A stretch of 64,000 nucleotides of DNA from Streptomyces tateyamensis (GTDB lineage Bacteria; Actinomycetota; Actinomycetes; Streptomycetales; Streptomycetaceae), in assembly GCF_003205575.1 (NCBI RefSeq), contig NZ_PYBW01000030.1, positions 38,170 through 102,169 of the forward strand, given 5' to 3'. The position numbers were made by a program, and so were the translations under genes. Shown here one piece after another: positions 39,720 through 49,264 of the stretch (positions are counted from its first letter, which is position 1; every line of letters begins with the position of its first letter). The notes beneath the pieces are model-generated. The model made no database searches and was not told the DNA's origin. It saw nothing but the letters and a program-made list of their open reading frames with translations.

Positions 39720-40865
39720 TCAGCCGATCGCCCGGGCCCGCGCCGCATGCGGCCCGGGCAGGCGTTGCCGCGCGATGCGGGCGATGTCGTGGCCGGTGAC
39801 GATGCCGACCAGCTGCGCGCCGTCGAGCACCAGGATCCGCAGCGGCACTGTCACACCCGGGCGCTCCAGCACATCGACGAGGGTGTCCTCGGGCGAGGCC
39901 AGCACGCATCGGGTGAGGGGAGCGGCCACGTCGCGGGCCCGTAGGTCGGCCCGCCGCGCGGGCGGGACTGCAGAGAGTCGGCGCAGTTCGACGATTCCGC
40001 TCGGGTGTCCGTTGAAGTCGAGCACAGGAATGGCCGAGTGGTGGCCCTTAGTCGCGAACTCGTCCAGGAGGTGGTCCACGGTCAGCCAGTCGGCCCCGGT
40101 GACGACCGGTGAGGACATCACCTGGGCGACCAGTACGCCGCGCAGCGCGGTCTCCAGCGTGGCGCGGCGCACCTCGGCCAGGGCGGACAGCGAGACGAAG
40201 ACACCGACGAGCACGAGCCACAGGCCGGAACTCGCGCCGTGGGTCAGCTCGAACCAGCCGGCCACGGCCACCAGTGCTCCGACCACCTGCCCGGTGCGTC
40301 CGGCGATCCGCTGCGCCTGCTCGCGGTCGCCCCGGCGCCACCAGAGCGCCGCTTGGAGGATCCGTCCGCCGTCCAGCGGCGCGGCGGGCAAGAGGTTGAA
40401 CGCCCCGAGGAGCAGATTGGCCCAGCCGGTCCAGAGCAGCACGGCCGAGGGCACCGCCCAGTGCAGCACGTGCTGCGTTGCGAAACCGCCTGCGAGCGCG
40501 AGCCCGCCGAGCGCCAGGCTGGTCAGAGGCCCGATCGCCGAGACGGCGAGGTGGACCAGGGGGGTTTTGGCGCGTCCCATCCGGGTGACTCCGCCCAGCC
40601 CCCAGACCGTCACGTCCTCGACCTTGATGCCGGCCCGTCGTGCGGTGACCGCGTGTGCCGCCTCGTGCGCGAGCAGGCTCGCCACCAGCAGCAGCGCGCC
40701 GATCAGGCCGGCCGCCGAGTAGACGGTGCTGGAGTGCCCCGGCGCCCAGGCGGGGAGGGTGCTGCTGCTGAGGCTGCTGCTCAGGAGGAGGATCAGCAGG
40801 GGGGCACTCCAGTGGATGCGCAGGGGCACGCCGAAGATCCGTCCCAGTGGTACGGAGCCGTTCAT
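39720..40865 (-). CDS. M50 site-2 protease with CBS pair (Rip3-like)
   Basis: A protein of 381 residues. Six hydrophobic stretches cover about 20-210. The zinc site is HEAAH (H67, E68, H71) plus NLLPAAPLDGGRILQ, which supplies the Asp ligand. Intramembrane proteases of this type cut regulatory membrane proteins. After a helix near 210-230 comes a CBS pair (about 245-375: LVAQVMSSPVVTGADW, HSAIPVLDFNGHPSGIVELR, LRILVLDGAQLVGIVTGHDI), which may sense nucleotides. Rv2625c, a similar M50-CBS protein, belongs to the mycobacterial DosR regulon. ATG 40865. The upstream 160 bases contain imperfect box-like repeats only. Confidence 0.9.
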   Translation of the reverse strand: MNGSVPLGRIFGVPLRIHWSAPLLILLLSSSLSSSTLPAWAPGHSSTVYSAAGLIGALLLVASLLAHEAAHAVTARRAGIKVEDVTVWGLGGVTRMGRAKTPLVHLAVSAIGPLTSLALGGLALAGGFATQHVLHWAVPSAVLLWTGWANLLLGAFNLLPAAPLDGGRILQAALWWRRGDREQAQRIAGRTGQVVGALVAVAGWFELTHGASSGLWLVLVGVFVSLSALAEVRRATLETALRGVLVAQVMSSPVVTGADWLTVDHLLDEFATKGHHSAIPVLDFNGHPSGIVELRRLSAVPPARRADLRARDVAAPLTRCVLASPEDTLVDVLERPGVTVPLRILVLDGAQLVGIVTGHDIARIARQRLPGPHAARARAIG

Positions 40866-41025
40866 GGTTGTCCCTGCCTTCTGGCGCCACCGTGCCGCCC
40901 ACCGGGCCGATTGCTTGCCCGGGCGGCGCGGAGGCCACTTCCATCGTCGATCCTTGAGACCGTCGCCGGGGAGGCCCGAAGGTCCCGGGCCCAGGGGCCC
41001 GACGGTCCAGGAACCGGTGTGGGGC

Positions 41026-42102
41026 TCAGCAGATCCGTGGTGATTGCTCGGCTGCAGGCATGTCCACCACCCGGCTGGCGGCTGTCAGAGTGACTCGGCC
41101 GGGCGGCCAGTCGGTGACTCGGCCAATGGGTACGGCGGCTTCGCCCTCGCGGGTGGCTCTCATGGCGGCGAGTACGTTCTCGGCCTGCGAGGCGGCGACG
41201 AAGGCGACCAGGCAGCCCGCGCTGGCGATCTCCAGGACGTCCAGGCCGAGCTGGTCGCAGGCGGCAGCCACCGGTTCGGGTACCGGGATCGCCGCTTCCT
41301 GGACCTCGACGCTGACGGCAGAGTCCCGGGCGATCTCGTTGAGCGCCGTCGCCAGACCACCCCGGGTCGGGTCGCGCAGCGTGTGGACAGCGGTGCCCCC
41401 GGCCGCGCCCATCACCCTGACCAGGCCGTGCAGGGGGCGTGTGTCGGAGGCGATCCGGCTTCCGAAGCCGTGTTCCTTCCGGGCGCCGAGCACCGCGGTG
41501 CCGTGCAGGCCGATCGGCCCGGATAGCAGGACCGCGTCGCCGGGTTGGGTGTGGGCGGCGGCGGTGTGCATCCCGGGGAGGCGGGTGCCGAGCGCTGTGG
41601 TGGTGATGAACAGTCGGTCGACGGCACCCTGGTTGACGACTTGGGTGTCCCCCGTCACCACGGCGACCCCGGCCTCGCGTGCGGCCCAGCCGATGGAGCG
41701 AGCCACCTGGTCCAGGATCGTGAGCGGCAGGCCCTCCTCCAGGATGAGTGCGACGGCGAGTGCGGTCGGCCGGGCACCCATCATCGCGATGTCGTTGATG
41801 ATGCCGTGCACGGCGAGTGAGCCGATGTCGCCGCCGGGGAAGAAGAGCGGGCTGACCACGAAGGAGTCGGTGGTGAAGAGCAGTTCGGCGTCACCGGTCC
41901 CGGGGAGGACCGCCGCGTCCTCCATCGGCACCGCGCGCCGGCCAGGTCCGCTGGTGCCGCTCAGGGCGGGCAGCAGCAGGTCGTCCAGCAGTTCGGCGGA
42001 GAGGCCGCCGCCGGCGCCGTGGCCCAGCCGCACAAGGTTGCTCTTCGCTGGAGGCGGGAACTGCACCGAAGGCACATCGGCGTGGACGGTGCGATGCTGC
42101 AT
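41026..42102 (-). CDS. hypE: Hydrogenase maturation protein HypE with a foreign leader
   Basis: A protein of 358 residues that dehydrates the carbamoylated C-terminal Cys made by HypF to a thiocyanate, the source of CN ligands for [NiFe] hydrogenase. LGHGAGGGLSAELL starts the HypE body (about 25); GDIGSLAVHGIINDIAMMGA and TRGGLATALNEIA follow. It ends PRIC with the essential terminal Cys (C358). ATG 42102 has GAGGAGG ten bases upstream. The first residues, MQHRTVHADVPS, resemble the CBS-BON start MQHRTVHDVMT and are not usual in HypE; the upstream DNA is also shared. No hydrogenase or other hyp genes are in the window, so partners must be elsewhere. A box lies 96 bases upstream. Confidence 0.92.
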   Translation of the reverse strand: MQHRTVHADVPSVQFPPPAKSNLVRLGHGAGGGLSAELLDDLLLPALSGTSGPGRRAVPMEDAAVLPGTGDAELLFTTDSFVVSPLFFPGGDIGSLAVHGIINDIAMMGARPTALAVALILEEGLPLTILDQVARSIGWAAREAGVAVVTGDTQVVNQGAVDRLFITTTALGTRLPGMHTAAAHTQPGDAVLLSGPIGLHGTAVLGARKEHGFGSRIASDTRPLHGLVRVMGAAGGTAVHTLRDPTRGGLATALNEIARDSAVSVEVQEAAIPVPEPVAAACDQLGLDVLEIASAGCLVAFVAASQAENVLAAMRATREGEAAVPIGRVTDWPPGRVTLTAASRVVDMPAAEQSPRIC

Positions 42103-42197
42103 GGTCCATACGCCTCCTCGGAGCGTGTCGGCACGGCCGGGCACAGAGCCCGGACGGTCTCATGGCCACTCTTCGCCTCGTCCCGGGCCGTTGAACA

Positions 42198-42211
42198 GGG
42201 CCGATCGGTCC
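42198..42211. promoter_or_regulatory. DosR-type box, shared by divergent genes
   Basis: GGGCCGATCGGTCC is identical to 30614-30627, including the preceding GAACA. It lies 96 bases before hypE on one side and 108 before the beta-CASP gene on the other. Confidence 0.75.
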
Positions 42212-42318
42212 CCACCCGGGGCCGGTGCGGCCCGTGCCGGGTGCGCGCCGTGGTGTGACAGTGGACTGGCAGGGATCTCGTCCGCGCGCGGCGCGGCGTG
42301 CCAGGAGAGGCGGTCACC

Positions 42319-43758
42319 ATGGTCGGCGCAGGCGAGAGTGGCACGGAGGCCCGGAGCGGCCCGAAGCTCCGGCCGGGTCTGCTGACCTTCCTCGGCGGGG
42401 TCGGTACCGTCACTGGCAGCAAGTTCATGGTCGAGACGGATCACGCGCGGGTTCTGGTGGACTGCGGCATGTTCCAGGGCATGGCCGAGCTGCGGCGGCG
42501 CAACTGGCGCCCGCTGCCTCTGGACCCCGCCGACGTGCACGCCGTCGTCCTCACCCACGCGCACCTGGACCACTGCGGCTACCTGCCGCGCCTGGTCAAG
42601 GACGGCTTCCACGGCCGGGTGGTGTGCACGCCCAACACAGCCCGCCTCGCCGAGATCGTGCTGCGCGACAGCGCACACCTGCAGCAGGAGCAGGCCGAGC
42701 ACGCCAACTCCCACGGCTGGTCCAAACACCGCCCCGCGCAGCCGCTCTACGACGATGGGGACGTCGACCGGGCCCTGAGCCTCTTCGAACCCGCTCCTGT
42801 CGGCGCCGAGACCGAGATCACCACCGGCACGGTGCTGCGCCTGCACCACGCCGGCCACATCCTCGGCTCCTCCTGGGCCCACCTCACCCTGGAGGACGGC
42901 CACACCCTCGCCTCCAGCGGCGACCTCGGCCGCCCCGTCCACCCCTTGCTGCGGCCGCCCGACCCGTTCACGGGCGCGGACGTGCTGCTGGTGGAGTCCA
43001 CCTACGGCAACCGCCACCACGACGAGCGCGGCGCCCGGGCGCGCTTCGCGGACGCGCTGTCGCATACCCTGGCTCGCGGCGGCACCGTCGTCATCCCGTC
43101 CTTCGCGGTGGACCGCACTGAGGTCGTGCTGCACGAACTCGCCGAACTGCGCCGCTCGGGCCAGCTGCCCGCCGGCGTGCCGGTCTACGTGGACAGCCCG
43201 ATGGCGCTCGCAGCTTTGCAGGTCTACCGCGATGCCTTCGTTGAGAACGCCCCGGAGCTTCGGTCCGATGTGGCGGGCGACGGCGGAGCGGCCCTGGACC
43301 CCGCGCCGTTCACGGCGGCGCGGTCGGTGCAGGAGTCGGGCGCGATCCAGCGCTCGGTGATGCCGTCGGTCATCGTCTCCGCCTCGGGCATGGCCACCGG
43401 CGGACGGGTCGTCCACCATCTGCGCAGGCTGCTGCCCGACCCCCGCAACACCGTGATGATCGTCGGCTTCGCCGCGATCGGCACCCGGGCCCGTGACCTG
43501 GTGGACGGGGCGCGCACGCTGAAGATGTTCGGCACCTACGTGCCGGTGCGCGCGGAGATCGTGAGCGTCCCCGGGTTCTCCGCGCACGCCGACGCCGGCG
43601 AGATCCTTGACTGGCTGGGCGGCGCCCTGCCGCCGAGCGCGACCTACCTGGTGCACGGCGAGCCGGAGGGTTCCCAGGCGCTGCGCGACCGGATCGACCG
43701 CGAGTTGGGCTGGACGGCCGTGGTGCCGCGCTCGGGTGAGCGGGTGCTGGTCAAGTGA
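42319..43758 (+). CDS. MBL-fold beta-CASP hydrolase (RNA-processing type)
   Basis: A protein of 479 residues that starts at ATG 42319, with AGGAGAGG eight bases upstream. Metal ligands are in [11 protein letters not shown] (H80, H82, D84, H85), with further His in [11 protein letters not shown]. The beta-CASP insert has [34 protein letters not shown] and [10 protein letters not shown], the pattern of exoribonuclease/CPSF73-like enzymes. It probably processes RNA, a role that fits slowing translation during stress; DNA repair members of the fold exist too. Close homologues occur beside stress genes in other actinobacteria. A strong hairpin follows the gene. Confidence 0.88.
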   Translation: MVGAGESGTEARSGPKLRPGLLTFLGGVGTVTGSKFMVETDHARVLVDCGMFQGMAELRRRNWRPLPLDPADVHAVVLTHAHLDHCGYLPRLVKDGFHGRVVCTPNTARLAEIVLRDSAHLQQEQAEHANSHGWSKHRPAQPLYDDGDVDRALSLFEPAPVGAETEITTGTVLRLHHAGHILGSSWAHLTLEDGHTLASSGDLGRPVHPLLRPPDPFTGADVLLVESTYGNRHHDERGARARFADALSHTLARGGTVVIPSFAVDRTEVVLHELAELRRSGQLPAGVPVYVDSPMALAALQVYRDAFVENAPELRSDVAGDGGAALDPAPFTAARSVQESGAIQRSVMPSVIVSASGMATGGRVVHHLRRLLPDPRNTVMIVGFAAIGTRARDLVDGARTLKMFGTYVPVRAEIVSVPGFSAHADAGEILDWLGGALPPSATYLVHGEPEGSQALRDRIDRELGWTAVVPRSGERVLVK

Positions 43759-43770
43759 GGTGAGCCGCGA

Positions 43771-43800
43771 CCGGGGCGTGGCGTTGTCGCCACGCCCCGG
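43771..43800. terminator. Bidirectional terminator
   Basis: A perfect 13-bp stem (43771-43783 with 43788-43800) and a 4-base loop (TTGT) between two convergent genes. Confidence 0.85.
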
Positions 43801-43830
43801 GTTCGGCCCGTCCGTCGAGATTCCTCGCGC

Positions 43831-46557
43831 TCAGTCCTCCACCGGGCGTCGTAGGCGGCGCAGGTACGGGTCGAAGGGGTGCCGCGGCTCCAGCCGTACT
43901 CGGGCGTCGACGCAGAGCAGGGCGTCCGGAGTTGCGATGACCGGATTGAGGTCGGCCTCGGCGAGCTGGGGCACGTCGTCGGCCAGCCGGGAGAGCCTGG
44001 CGAGCAGATCCTGGACGGCGGTCAGGTCGACGGCCGGGTGGCCGTGGTACCCGAAGAGCAGCGGGGCGCAGCGCAGTTCGGTGGTCATGGTGTGGAGGTC
44101 GTTCTCGGTGAGCGGGGTGAGGCGGGCGGTGCGGTCGTCCAGCAGGTCGGTGGCGGTGCCCCCGAGGCCGAAGACGGTCAGCGGGCCGAAGACCTGGTCC
44201 TGCACGATCCCGGCGAACAACTCGGTGCCCGGCGCGGCCATCGGCTGGACGACCACGCCGGCCAGGCGCTCGCCGAAGCGGTTCTCGAAGTCCCGGAAGG
44301 TGGACCGGACCGACGCGTCGTCACCGGGGCCGAGGTACACCGCGCCGACGTCGCTCTTGTGGACCTGGCCGGGCCAGTAGGCCTTGAGCGCGATCTTGCC
44401 CTCGTGCCCGAGCTGACGCATGGACCGGGCGGCGAGCACCATGCCGTGCTCGTCGGGGGCCCAGACCGAGGTGGTGAGCGGCAGGCTGTAGCAGCCGAGG
44501 AGGTCTGCGGTGAGGGAGGGGTTGAGCCAGCCGCCGTCGGGATGCGCGTCCAGGAATCGCGCCACCAGGTCCTTGGCGGCTTCCGGGTCGCAGTCGGTGA
44601 GGGCCGGTTCGGCTCCGGGGGGCTCGGCCAGCCAGGCGGCCCGGTCGCGGGCGTGGGCGAGGGCACGGGCGGCTGACTGCGGGTCCGCGTAGATGGGAAT
44701 GCGCGCGCCGTCTGCGCAGTCGAGATACTGCACCGGGACCTCCTGGCCGAGGAGTACGGCCACGACCGGGATACGGCGCCGCCCGGGCGAGTCCCGCAGG
44801 GCGCGCAACGGGTCCTGCTCGGGGCTGGTGGTGAGCGCGGTCGGGACCAGGCAGACCAGCAGGGCCTCGACGGACCGGCTGCGCTCCAACAGGTCCAGGC
44901 AGGAGCGGAGTTCGTCCGGCCCGACGGCGGCGGTGGTGTCGACCGGGTTGGCAGCCGTCGCACCCGGTGGGAGAAGGTCGACCAGATCGATCGCCAGGTG
45001 GGCGGGGAGTTCGGGGAGTGTGAGCCCGTAGTCCACGCAGGCGTCGGCTGCCAGGATGCCCACGCCGCCGGCGTTGGAGACCACGGCGACCGAGGACCGC
45101 GCGGTCGGCAGCGGCTGGGCGTGCAGCAGGGCGGCGGTCTCGACGAGTTCGCCGATGCCGCGGGTGGCGGTGATGCCGGCCTGGCTGAACAGGGCCTGGC
45201 GGGTCACGGTCGAGGTGGCGGCGGCAGCGGTGTGCGAGGCGGCTCCCCGGCGGCCTGCGGCGGAGCGTCCGGCGTCCACGGTGAGTACCGGGATTTTGCG
45301 GGTGACGCGGCGGGCGGTGCGGGAGAAGGCGCGGGGGTTGCCGAAGGACTCCAGGTGCAGCAGGGCCAGGTTGGTGCGGCCGTCGCTCTCCCACCACTGC
45401 AGGAGGTCGTTGCCGCTGACGTCGTACTTGTCGCCGAGCGAGACGAAGTCGGACACCCCGATGCCCAGCCAGGTCAGCCGCTCCAGCAGCGCGATCCCGA
45501 CGCCGCCGGACTGCACGGCCACCCCGGCGGTGCCCGGCAGCGGCCAGGCCGCGCCGAACTCGGCGTCCAGGCGGACGGCGTCGTTGGTCACCGCGATGCC
45601 CAGACAGTTCGGACCGACCAGTCGCATGCTGTGCCGACGGCAGCTGTGCAGCAGCTGCTGCGCGTCGGCGCCGCTCAGGCCGGAGGTGAGCACGACCAGG
45701 GCACGGACACCCGCCTGCCCGCACTCCTCGGCTGCGCTGGACACCACACCGGGTGGCACTGCGAGCACCGCCAGATCGGGGGTACCGGGCAGTTCGCTCA
45801 GCCCGGGGTACGCCGGCTCGCCCCCGATCCTCTCCGCGTACGGGTTGACGGCCCACAGCTCGCCCTTGAAACCGCCCTGCCGGATCTTCTCCAGGACCGT
45901 CCGCCCGACCGACCCCGGCCGCCGCGAGGCGCCGACCACCGCGACCGACCGGGGCCGCAGCAGCGGCACCAGGCTCGCGACGTCCGCGCTGCGCCCCCGC
46001 TCCTCCACGGCGCTGCGGTAGTGCTCGTCCCTCTCGTCCAGGGGGACCTGGACCCGGATTTCACCGTGGTCGAGGTGGCGGTGCACCCGCAGCCCGAGGT
46101 CGGTGAAGACCTTGTGGACGGCCCGGTTCCCGGCGAGGGTGTCGGCCTCGATGGCGAGCACGCCCTGCTCGCGCGCCGCGTGCAGCAGGTGCTCCAGCAG
46201 CAGGGTGGCCACGCCGTGGCGCTGCCACTCGTCGGCGACGGCGAGCGCGATCTCGGCGGTGTCGGGGCGGCCGCACACGGTCTCGTAGTCCGCGGCGCCG
46301 ACGAGCTCCCGGTCCACCCAGGCGCCCAGCGCCAGGAATCCCGGGCGCGGCGGCGCGCACAACCGGTCTGCGGCCAGCTGCGGGGCCAGGCGGCTGGCGC
46401 CGAAGAAGCGCTGCCGCCGGCTCTCGTCGGACATCCGCACGGCATGCAGGTCGTAGGCGGCCTCCCGGTCGGCGGGCCCCAGCGGTCGGATGGTGGCCGT
46501 GGTGCCGTCGGAGAGCAGGGCCTCGACGGTCGACGGGAAAGGCTGGGCGGTGGGCAT
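43831..46557 (-). CDS. GNAT acetyltransferase fused to ADP-forming acyl-CoA synthetase-like domains (Pat-like)
   Basis: A protein of 908 residues. An N-terminal GNAT domain (about 10-165: IRPLGPADREAAYDLHA, VADEWQRHGVATLLLEHLL) precedes a CoA-binding domain (LRPRSVAVVGASRRPGSVG), succinyl-CoA-ligase-like domains (LVGPNCLGI, AASHTAAAATSTV) and an ATP-grasp domain (KIALKAYWPGQVHKSDVGAV). This layout matches the Pat/PatZ lysine acetyltransferases that control acetyl-CoA synthetase; in streptomycete relatives the GNAT part is likewise N-terminal. SHT in the ligase part suggests that the phosphohistidine is kept, so synthetase activity cannot be ruled out. ATG 46557 has GGAG upstream. It is divergent from the GH65 gene, with a perfect box between them. 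Confidence 0.88.
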   Translation of the reverse strand: MPTAQPFPSTVEALLSDGTTATIRPLGPADREAAYDLHAVRMSDESRRQRFFGASRLAPQLAADRLCAPPRPGFLALGAWVDRELVGAADYETVCGRPDTAEIALAVADEWQRHGVATLLLEHLLHAAREQGVLAIEADTLAGNRAVHKVFTDLGLRVHRHLDHGEIRVQVPLDERDEHYRSAVEERGRSADVASLVPLLRPRSVAVVGASRRPGSVGRTVLEKIRQGGFKGELWAVNPYAERIGGEPAYPGLSELPGTPDLAVLAVPPGVVSSAAEECGQAGVRALVVLTSGLSGADAQQLLHSCRRHSMRLVGPNCLGIAVTNDAVRLDAEFGAAWPLPGTAGVAVQSGGVGIALLERLTWLGIGVSDFVSLGDKYDVSGNDLLQWWESDGRTNLALLHLESFGNPRAFSRTARRVTRKIPVLTVDAGRSAAGRRGAASHTAAAATSTVTRQALFSQAGITATRGIGELVETAALLHAQPLPTARSSVAVVSNAGGVGILAADACVDYGLTLPELPAHLAIDLVDLLPPGATAANPVDTTAAVGPDELRSCLDLLERSRSVEALLVCLVPTALTTSPEQDPLRALRDSPGRRRIPVVAVLLGQEVPVQYLDCADGARIPIYADPQSAARALAHARDRAAWLAEPPGAEPALTDCDPEAAKDLVARFLDAHPDGGWLNPSLTADLLGCYSLPLTTSVWAPDEHGMVLAARSMRQLGHEGKIALKAYWPGQVHKSDVGAVYLGPGDDASVRSTFRDFENRFGERLAGVVVQPMAAPGTELFAGIVQDQVFGPLTVFGLGGTATDLLDDRTARLTPLTENDLHTMTTELRCAPLLFGYHGHPAVDLTAVQDLLARLSRLADDVPQLAEADLNPVIATPDALLCVDARVRLEPRHPFDPYLRRLRRPVED

Positions 46558-46698
46558 GGAAACTCCGTGAGGTGTCGACAGCCGTGCCGCAGTACCCCGG
46601 CCGGGCGGGCACGGAAGCCGTGCCATACCTGGTGCCCCGGGCGTGGCACACCCAGCCGGTCACCCCCCAGCCTCGGCCCGGACCGAAGCAGCCGCACA

Positions 46699-46712
46699 GG
46701 GCCGGTCGGCCC
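46699..46712. promoter_or_regulatory. DosR-type box (perfect), divergent genes
   Basis: GGGCCGGTCGGCCC is 95 bases before the GH65 start (46807) and 142 before the Pat-like start (46557). A partial second site, GGGCCGGTGAGG, follows at 46721. Confidence 0.8.
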
Positions 46713-46806
46713 ATACCGCAGGGCCGGTGAGGTTATCTGCGGCCGAGGCCTCTGACCGGCAGACTGGGCTGAGGGCGTGCGGTGCCGCGCCCGGCGAGGA
46801 GGCCCT

Positions 46807-49257
46807 GTGGACACCGAGGCCCAGCCGGACGGACAGGCCGCGCGGCGGGTCGACCAGCCCCCCACGGCGGACCCGTGGGTCCTCGCTTTCGACGGCTTCG
46901 ATCCCGCCGACGAGGGCCGCCGGGAGGCGCTGTGCGCGGTGGGCAACGGGTACCTGGTGACCCGGGGAGCCGCTCCTGAGTCCCGGGCCGACGGGATCCA
47001 CTACCCCGGGACCTACCTGGCGGGCTGCTACGACCGGGCCGCCTCCGTCCTGGACGGTCGCGAGGTGGAGAACGAGGACCTGGTCAACTGTCCCAACTGG
47101 CTGCCCTTGACCTTCCGGGTCGCGGGTACGGAGGACTGGTTCGGCGCTGACGCGACGACGGAGGTCACATCGCAGCGGCTGGACCTCGACCTGCGGCGCG
47201 GCGTGCTGACGCGGCGGGCCCTGGCCGTCGACGCCCTGGGCCACCGCACCCGCCTGGTGCAACGGCGGCTCGCCAGCCTCGCCCAGCCCCACCTGGTGGC
47301 CCTGGAGACCGTTCTGGTCCCGGAGAACTGGTCCGGCCGGCTGGAGGTCCGCTCCGCGCTCGACGCCACGGTCACCAACACCGGGGTGGCCCGGTACCGG
47401 GGCCTGACCAGTCGTCATCTCGACCCTGTCGGTCAGGGAACGGACGGTGAGGAGCTGCTCTGGCTCCGGGCCCGCACCATCGGCTCGCCCCTGCACCTCG
47501 CGCTGGCGGCCCGGACCCGACTGCACCGCGGCGGTATCCGGCTGGCGGCTGACCGTCAGAACGAGCTCCGGGATAGCTGGGCCGCCCAGACCATCACCGT
47601 GGACGCCGCCATCGGCCAGGCCGTGACGGTCGAGAAGACCGTGGCCGTGTACACCTCCCGCGACCCCGCTGTCGACGATCCGCTGCGCGCCGCCCGACGC
47701 CTGGTGTCCCGTGCAGACGGGTTCGAGACCCTGGTGCGCGCGCACGCGCAGCGTTGGGAGGAGCTGTGGCGCCGCTGCCGCACGGACGTGGATTTCGCCG
47801 ATGTCGGCGCGCTGCACCTGCACCTGTTCCACCTGCTGCAGACCTACTCCGAACACACCGCCGACCTGGACGCCGGGATCCCGGCCCGGGGCTGGCACGG
47901 CGAGGCCTACCGGGGCCACATCTTCTGGGACGAGCTGTTCGTGCTCCGGACCCTCAACCTGCGCCTGCCGGAACTCAGCCGCGCTGTCCTGCGCTACCGA
48001 TATCGGCGCCTGGAAGCGGCGCGCCAGGCTGCCCGCGACGCCGGGTACCGAGGGGCGATGTACCCGTGGCAGAGCGCGAGCGACGGCACCGAGATGGCAC
48101 CGCGCCTGCACCTCAACCCGCTGTCGGGCCGCTGGCTTGCGGATCGCAGCCACCTTCAGCGTCACGTCGGCTCGGCGGTCGCCTACAACGTCTGGCAGTA
48201 CTACCAGGCCACCGGTGACCTCGACTTCCTGGCCACCACCGGGGCTGAAATGCTGCTCGAGATCGCCCGCTTCTGGGCCGACACCGCCACCTACGACCCC
48301 GAGCGGCAGCGGTACACGATCCGGGGCGTGATGGGCCCGGACGAGTACCACGACGCCTACCCGCAGTCCGAGCGGCCCGGCATCGACGACAACACGTACA
48401 CCAACGTCCTCGCCTCCTGGGTGCTCGCCCGAGCGCTCGACTCCCTGGACGTCCTCCCCGGCTACCGCCGCGACGAACTCCGCGAGCGCCTGGCCCTCGA
48501 CTCCACCGAACTCGACCGCTGGCAGGACGTCAGCCGCCGCGTGCACGTGCCCTTCCACGACGGCGTCCTCAGCCAGTTCGCCGGCTACGAGCAACTGGCC
48601 GAGCTCGACTGGGACGGCTATCACAACCGTTACCCGGACATCCGCCGCCTCGACCGCATCCTGGAAGCCGAGGGCGACAGCGTCAACCGCTACAAGGCGT
48701 CCAAACAGGCCGACGTCCTGATGCTCTACTACCTCTTCTCCCCCCGGGAGATGCGTGACCTGCTGCGCAGGCTCGGCTACCGGGCCGGACACGATCTGCT
48801 CCACCGGACGGTGGCCTACTACCTGCCACGCACCGTGCACGGGTCGACCCTCAGCTCGGTCGTGCACGCGTGGGTTCTGGCCCGCTCGGACCGCCGAGCC
48901 TCCTGGCGCTTCTTCCGCGATGCCCTCGCGAGCGACTTCCAGGACGTCCAGGGCGGGACAACCGCTGAGGGCATCCACCTCGGCGCCATGGCGGGCACCG
49001 TGGACCTGATGCAACGCTGCTACACCGGCCTTGAGACCCGGCAGGACGCGCTCTGGCTCGACCCGCACCTGCCCGCACCCCTCGGCCGCCTTGAGGTCGA
49101 GCTGCGCTACCGGGGTCACTGGGGCGTGGTCGTCACGGTGACCCGCCGCCAGATGACCGTGAGCTTGCGACCGGGGCAGCAAGTCCCCGTCCAGATCGGC
49201 TTCCGGGGCTCCCTCACCACCGTACGGCCCGGCGAGAGCCACACTTTCACGCTCTGA
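46807..49257 (+). CDS. Glycoside hydrolase family 65 (disaccharide phosphorylase-like)
   Basis: A protein of 816 residues that starts with GTG 46807, with GAGGAGG a few bases upstream. GH65 enzymes mostly split maltose, trehalose or kojibiose with phosphate, saving ATP. NGYLVTRGAAPES in the N-terminal domain and the catalytic-domain segments HGEAYRGHIFWDELFVLRTL, YPWQSASDGTE and E513 in GVMGPDEYHDA (catalytic acid) are present, followed by KQADVLMLYYLF and the phosphate-site HGSTLSSVVHA. The substrate cannot be fixed from sequence. Phosphorolysis of stored sugar would suit oxygen-limited cells; a GH65 protein is also in the mycobacterial DosR regulon (Rv2006 fusion). Confidence 0.9.
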   Translation: MDTEAQPDGQAARRVDQPPTADPWVLAFDGFDPADEGRREALCAVGNGYLVTRGAAPESRADGIHYPGTYLAGCYDRAASVLDGREVENEDLVNCPNWLPLTFRVAGTEDWFGADATTEVTSQRLDLDLRRGVLTRRALAVDALGHRTRLVQRRLASLAQPHLVALETVLVPENWSGRLEVRSALDATVTNTGVARYRGLTSRHLDPVGQGTDGEELLWLRARTIGSPLHLALAARTRLHRGGIRLAADRQNELRDSWAAQTITVDAAIGQAVTVEKTVAVYTSRDPAVDDPLRAARRLVSRADGFETLVRAHAQRWEELWRRCRTDVDFADVGALHLHLFHLLQTYSEHTADLDAGIPARGWHGEAYRGHIFWDELFVLRTLNLRLPELSRAVLRYRYRRLEAARQAARDAGYRGAMYPWQSASDGTEMAPRLHLNPLSGRWLADRSHLQRHVGSAVAYNVWQYYQATGDLDFLATTGAEMLLEIARFWADTATYDPERQRYTIRGVMGPDEYHDAYPQSERPGIDDNTYTNVLASWVLARALDSLDVLPGYRRDELRERLALDSTELDRWQDVSRRVHVPFHDGVLSQFAGYEQLAELDWDGYHNRYPDIRRLDRILEAEGDSVNRYKASKQADVLMLYYLFSPREMRDLLRRLGYRAGHDLLHRTVAYYLPRTVHGSTLSSVVHAWVLARSDRRASWRFFRDALASDFQDVQGGTTAEGIHLGAMAGTVDLMQRCYTGLETRQDALWLDPHLPAPLGRLEVELRYRGHWGVVVTVTRRQMTVSLRPGQQVPVQIGFRGSLTTVRPGESHTFTL

Positions 49258-49264
49258 CGCGGCG

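Noticed and set aside
40973-41008. GGCCCGAAGGTCC and GGCCCGACGGTCC as boxes of the M50 protease gene
   Set aside because: Both are 13-mers with a shortened core and lie next to the hypE stop, where they may form a terminator; kept out of the box count.
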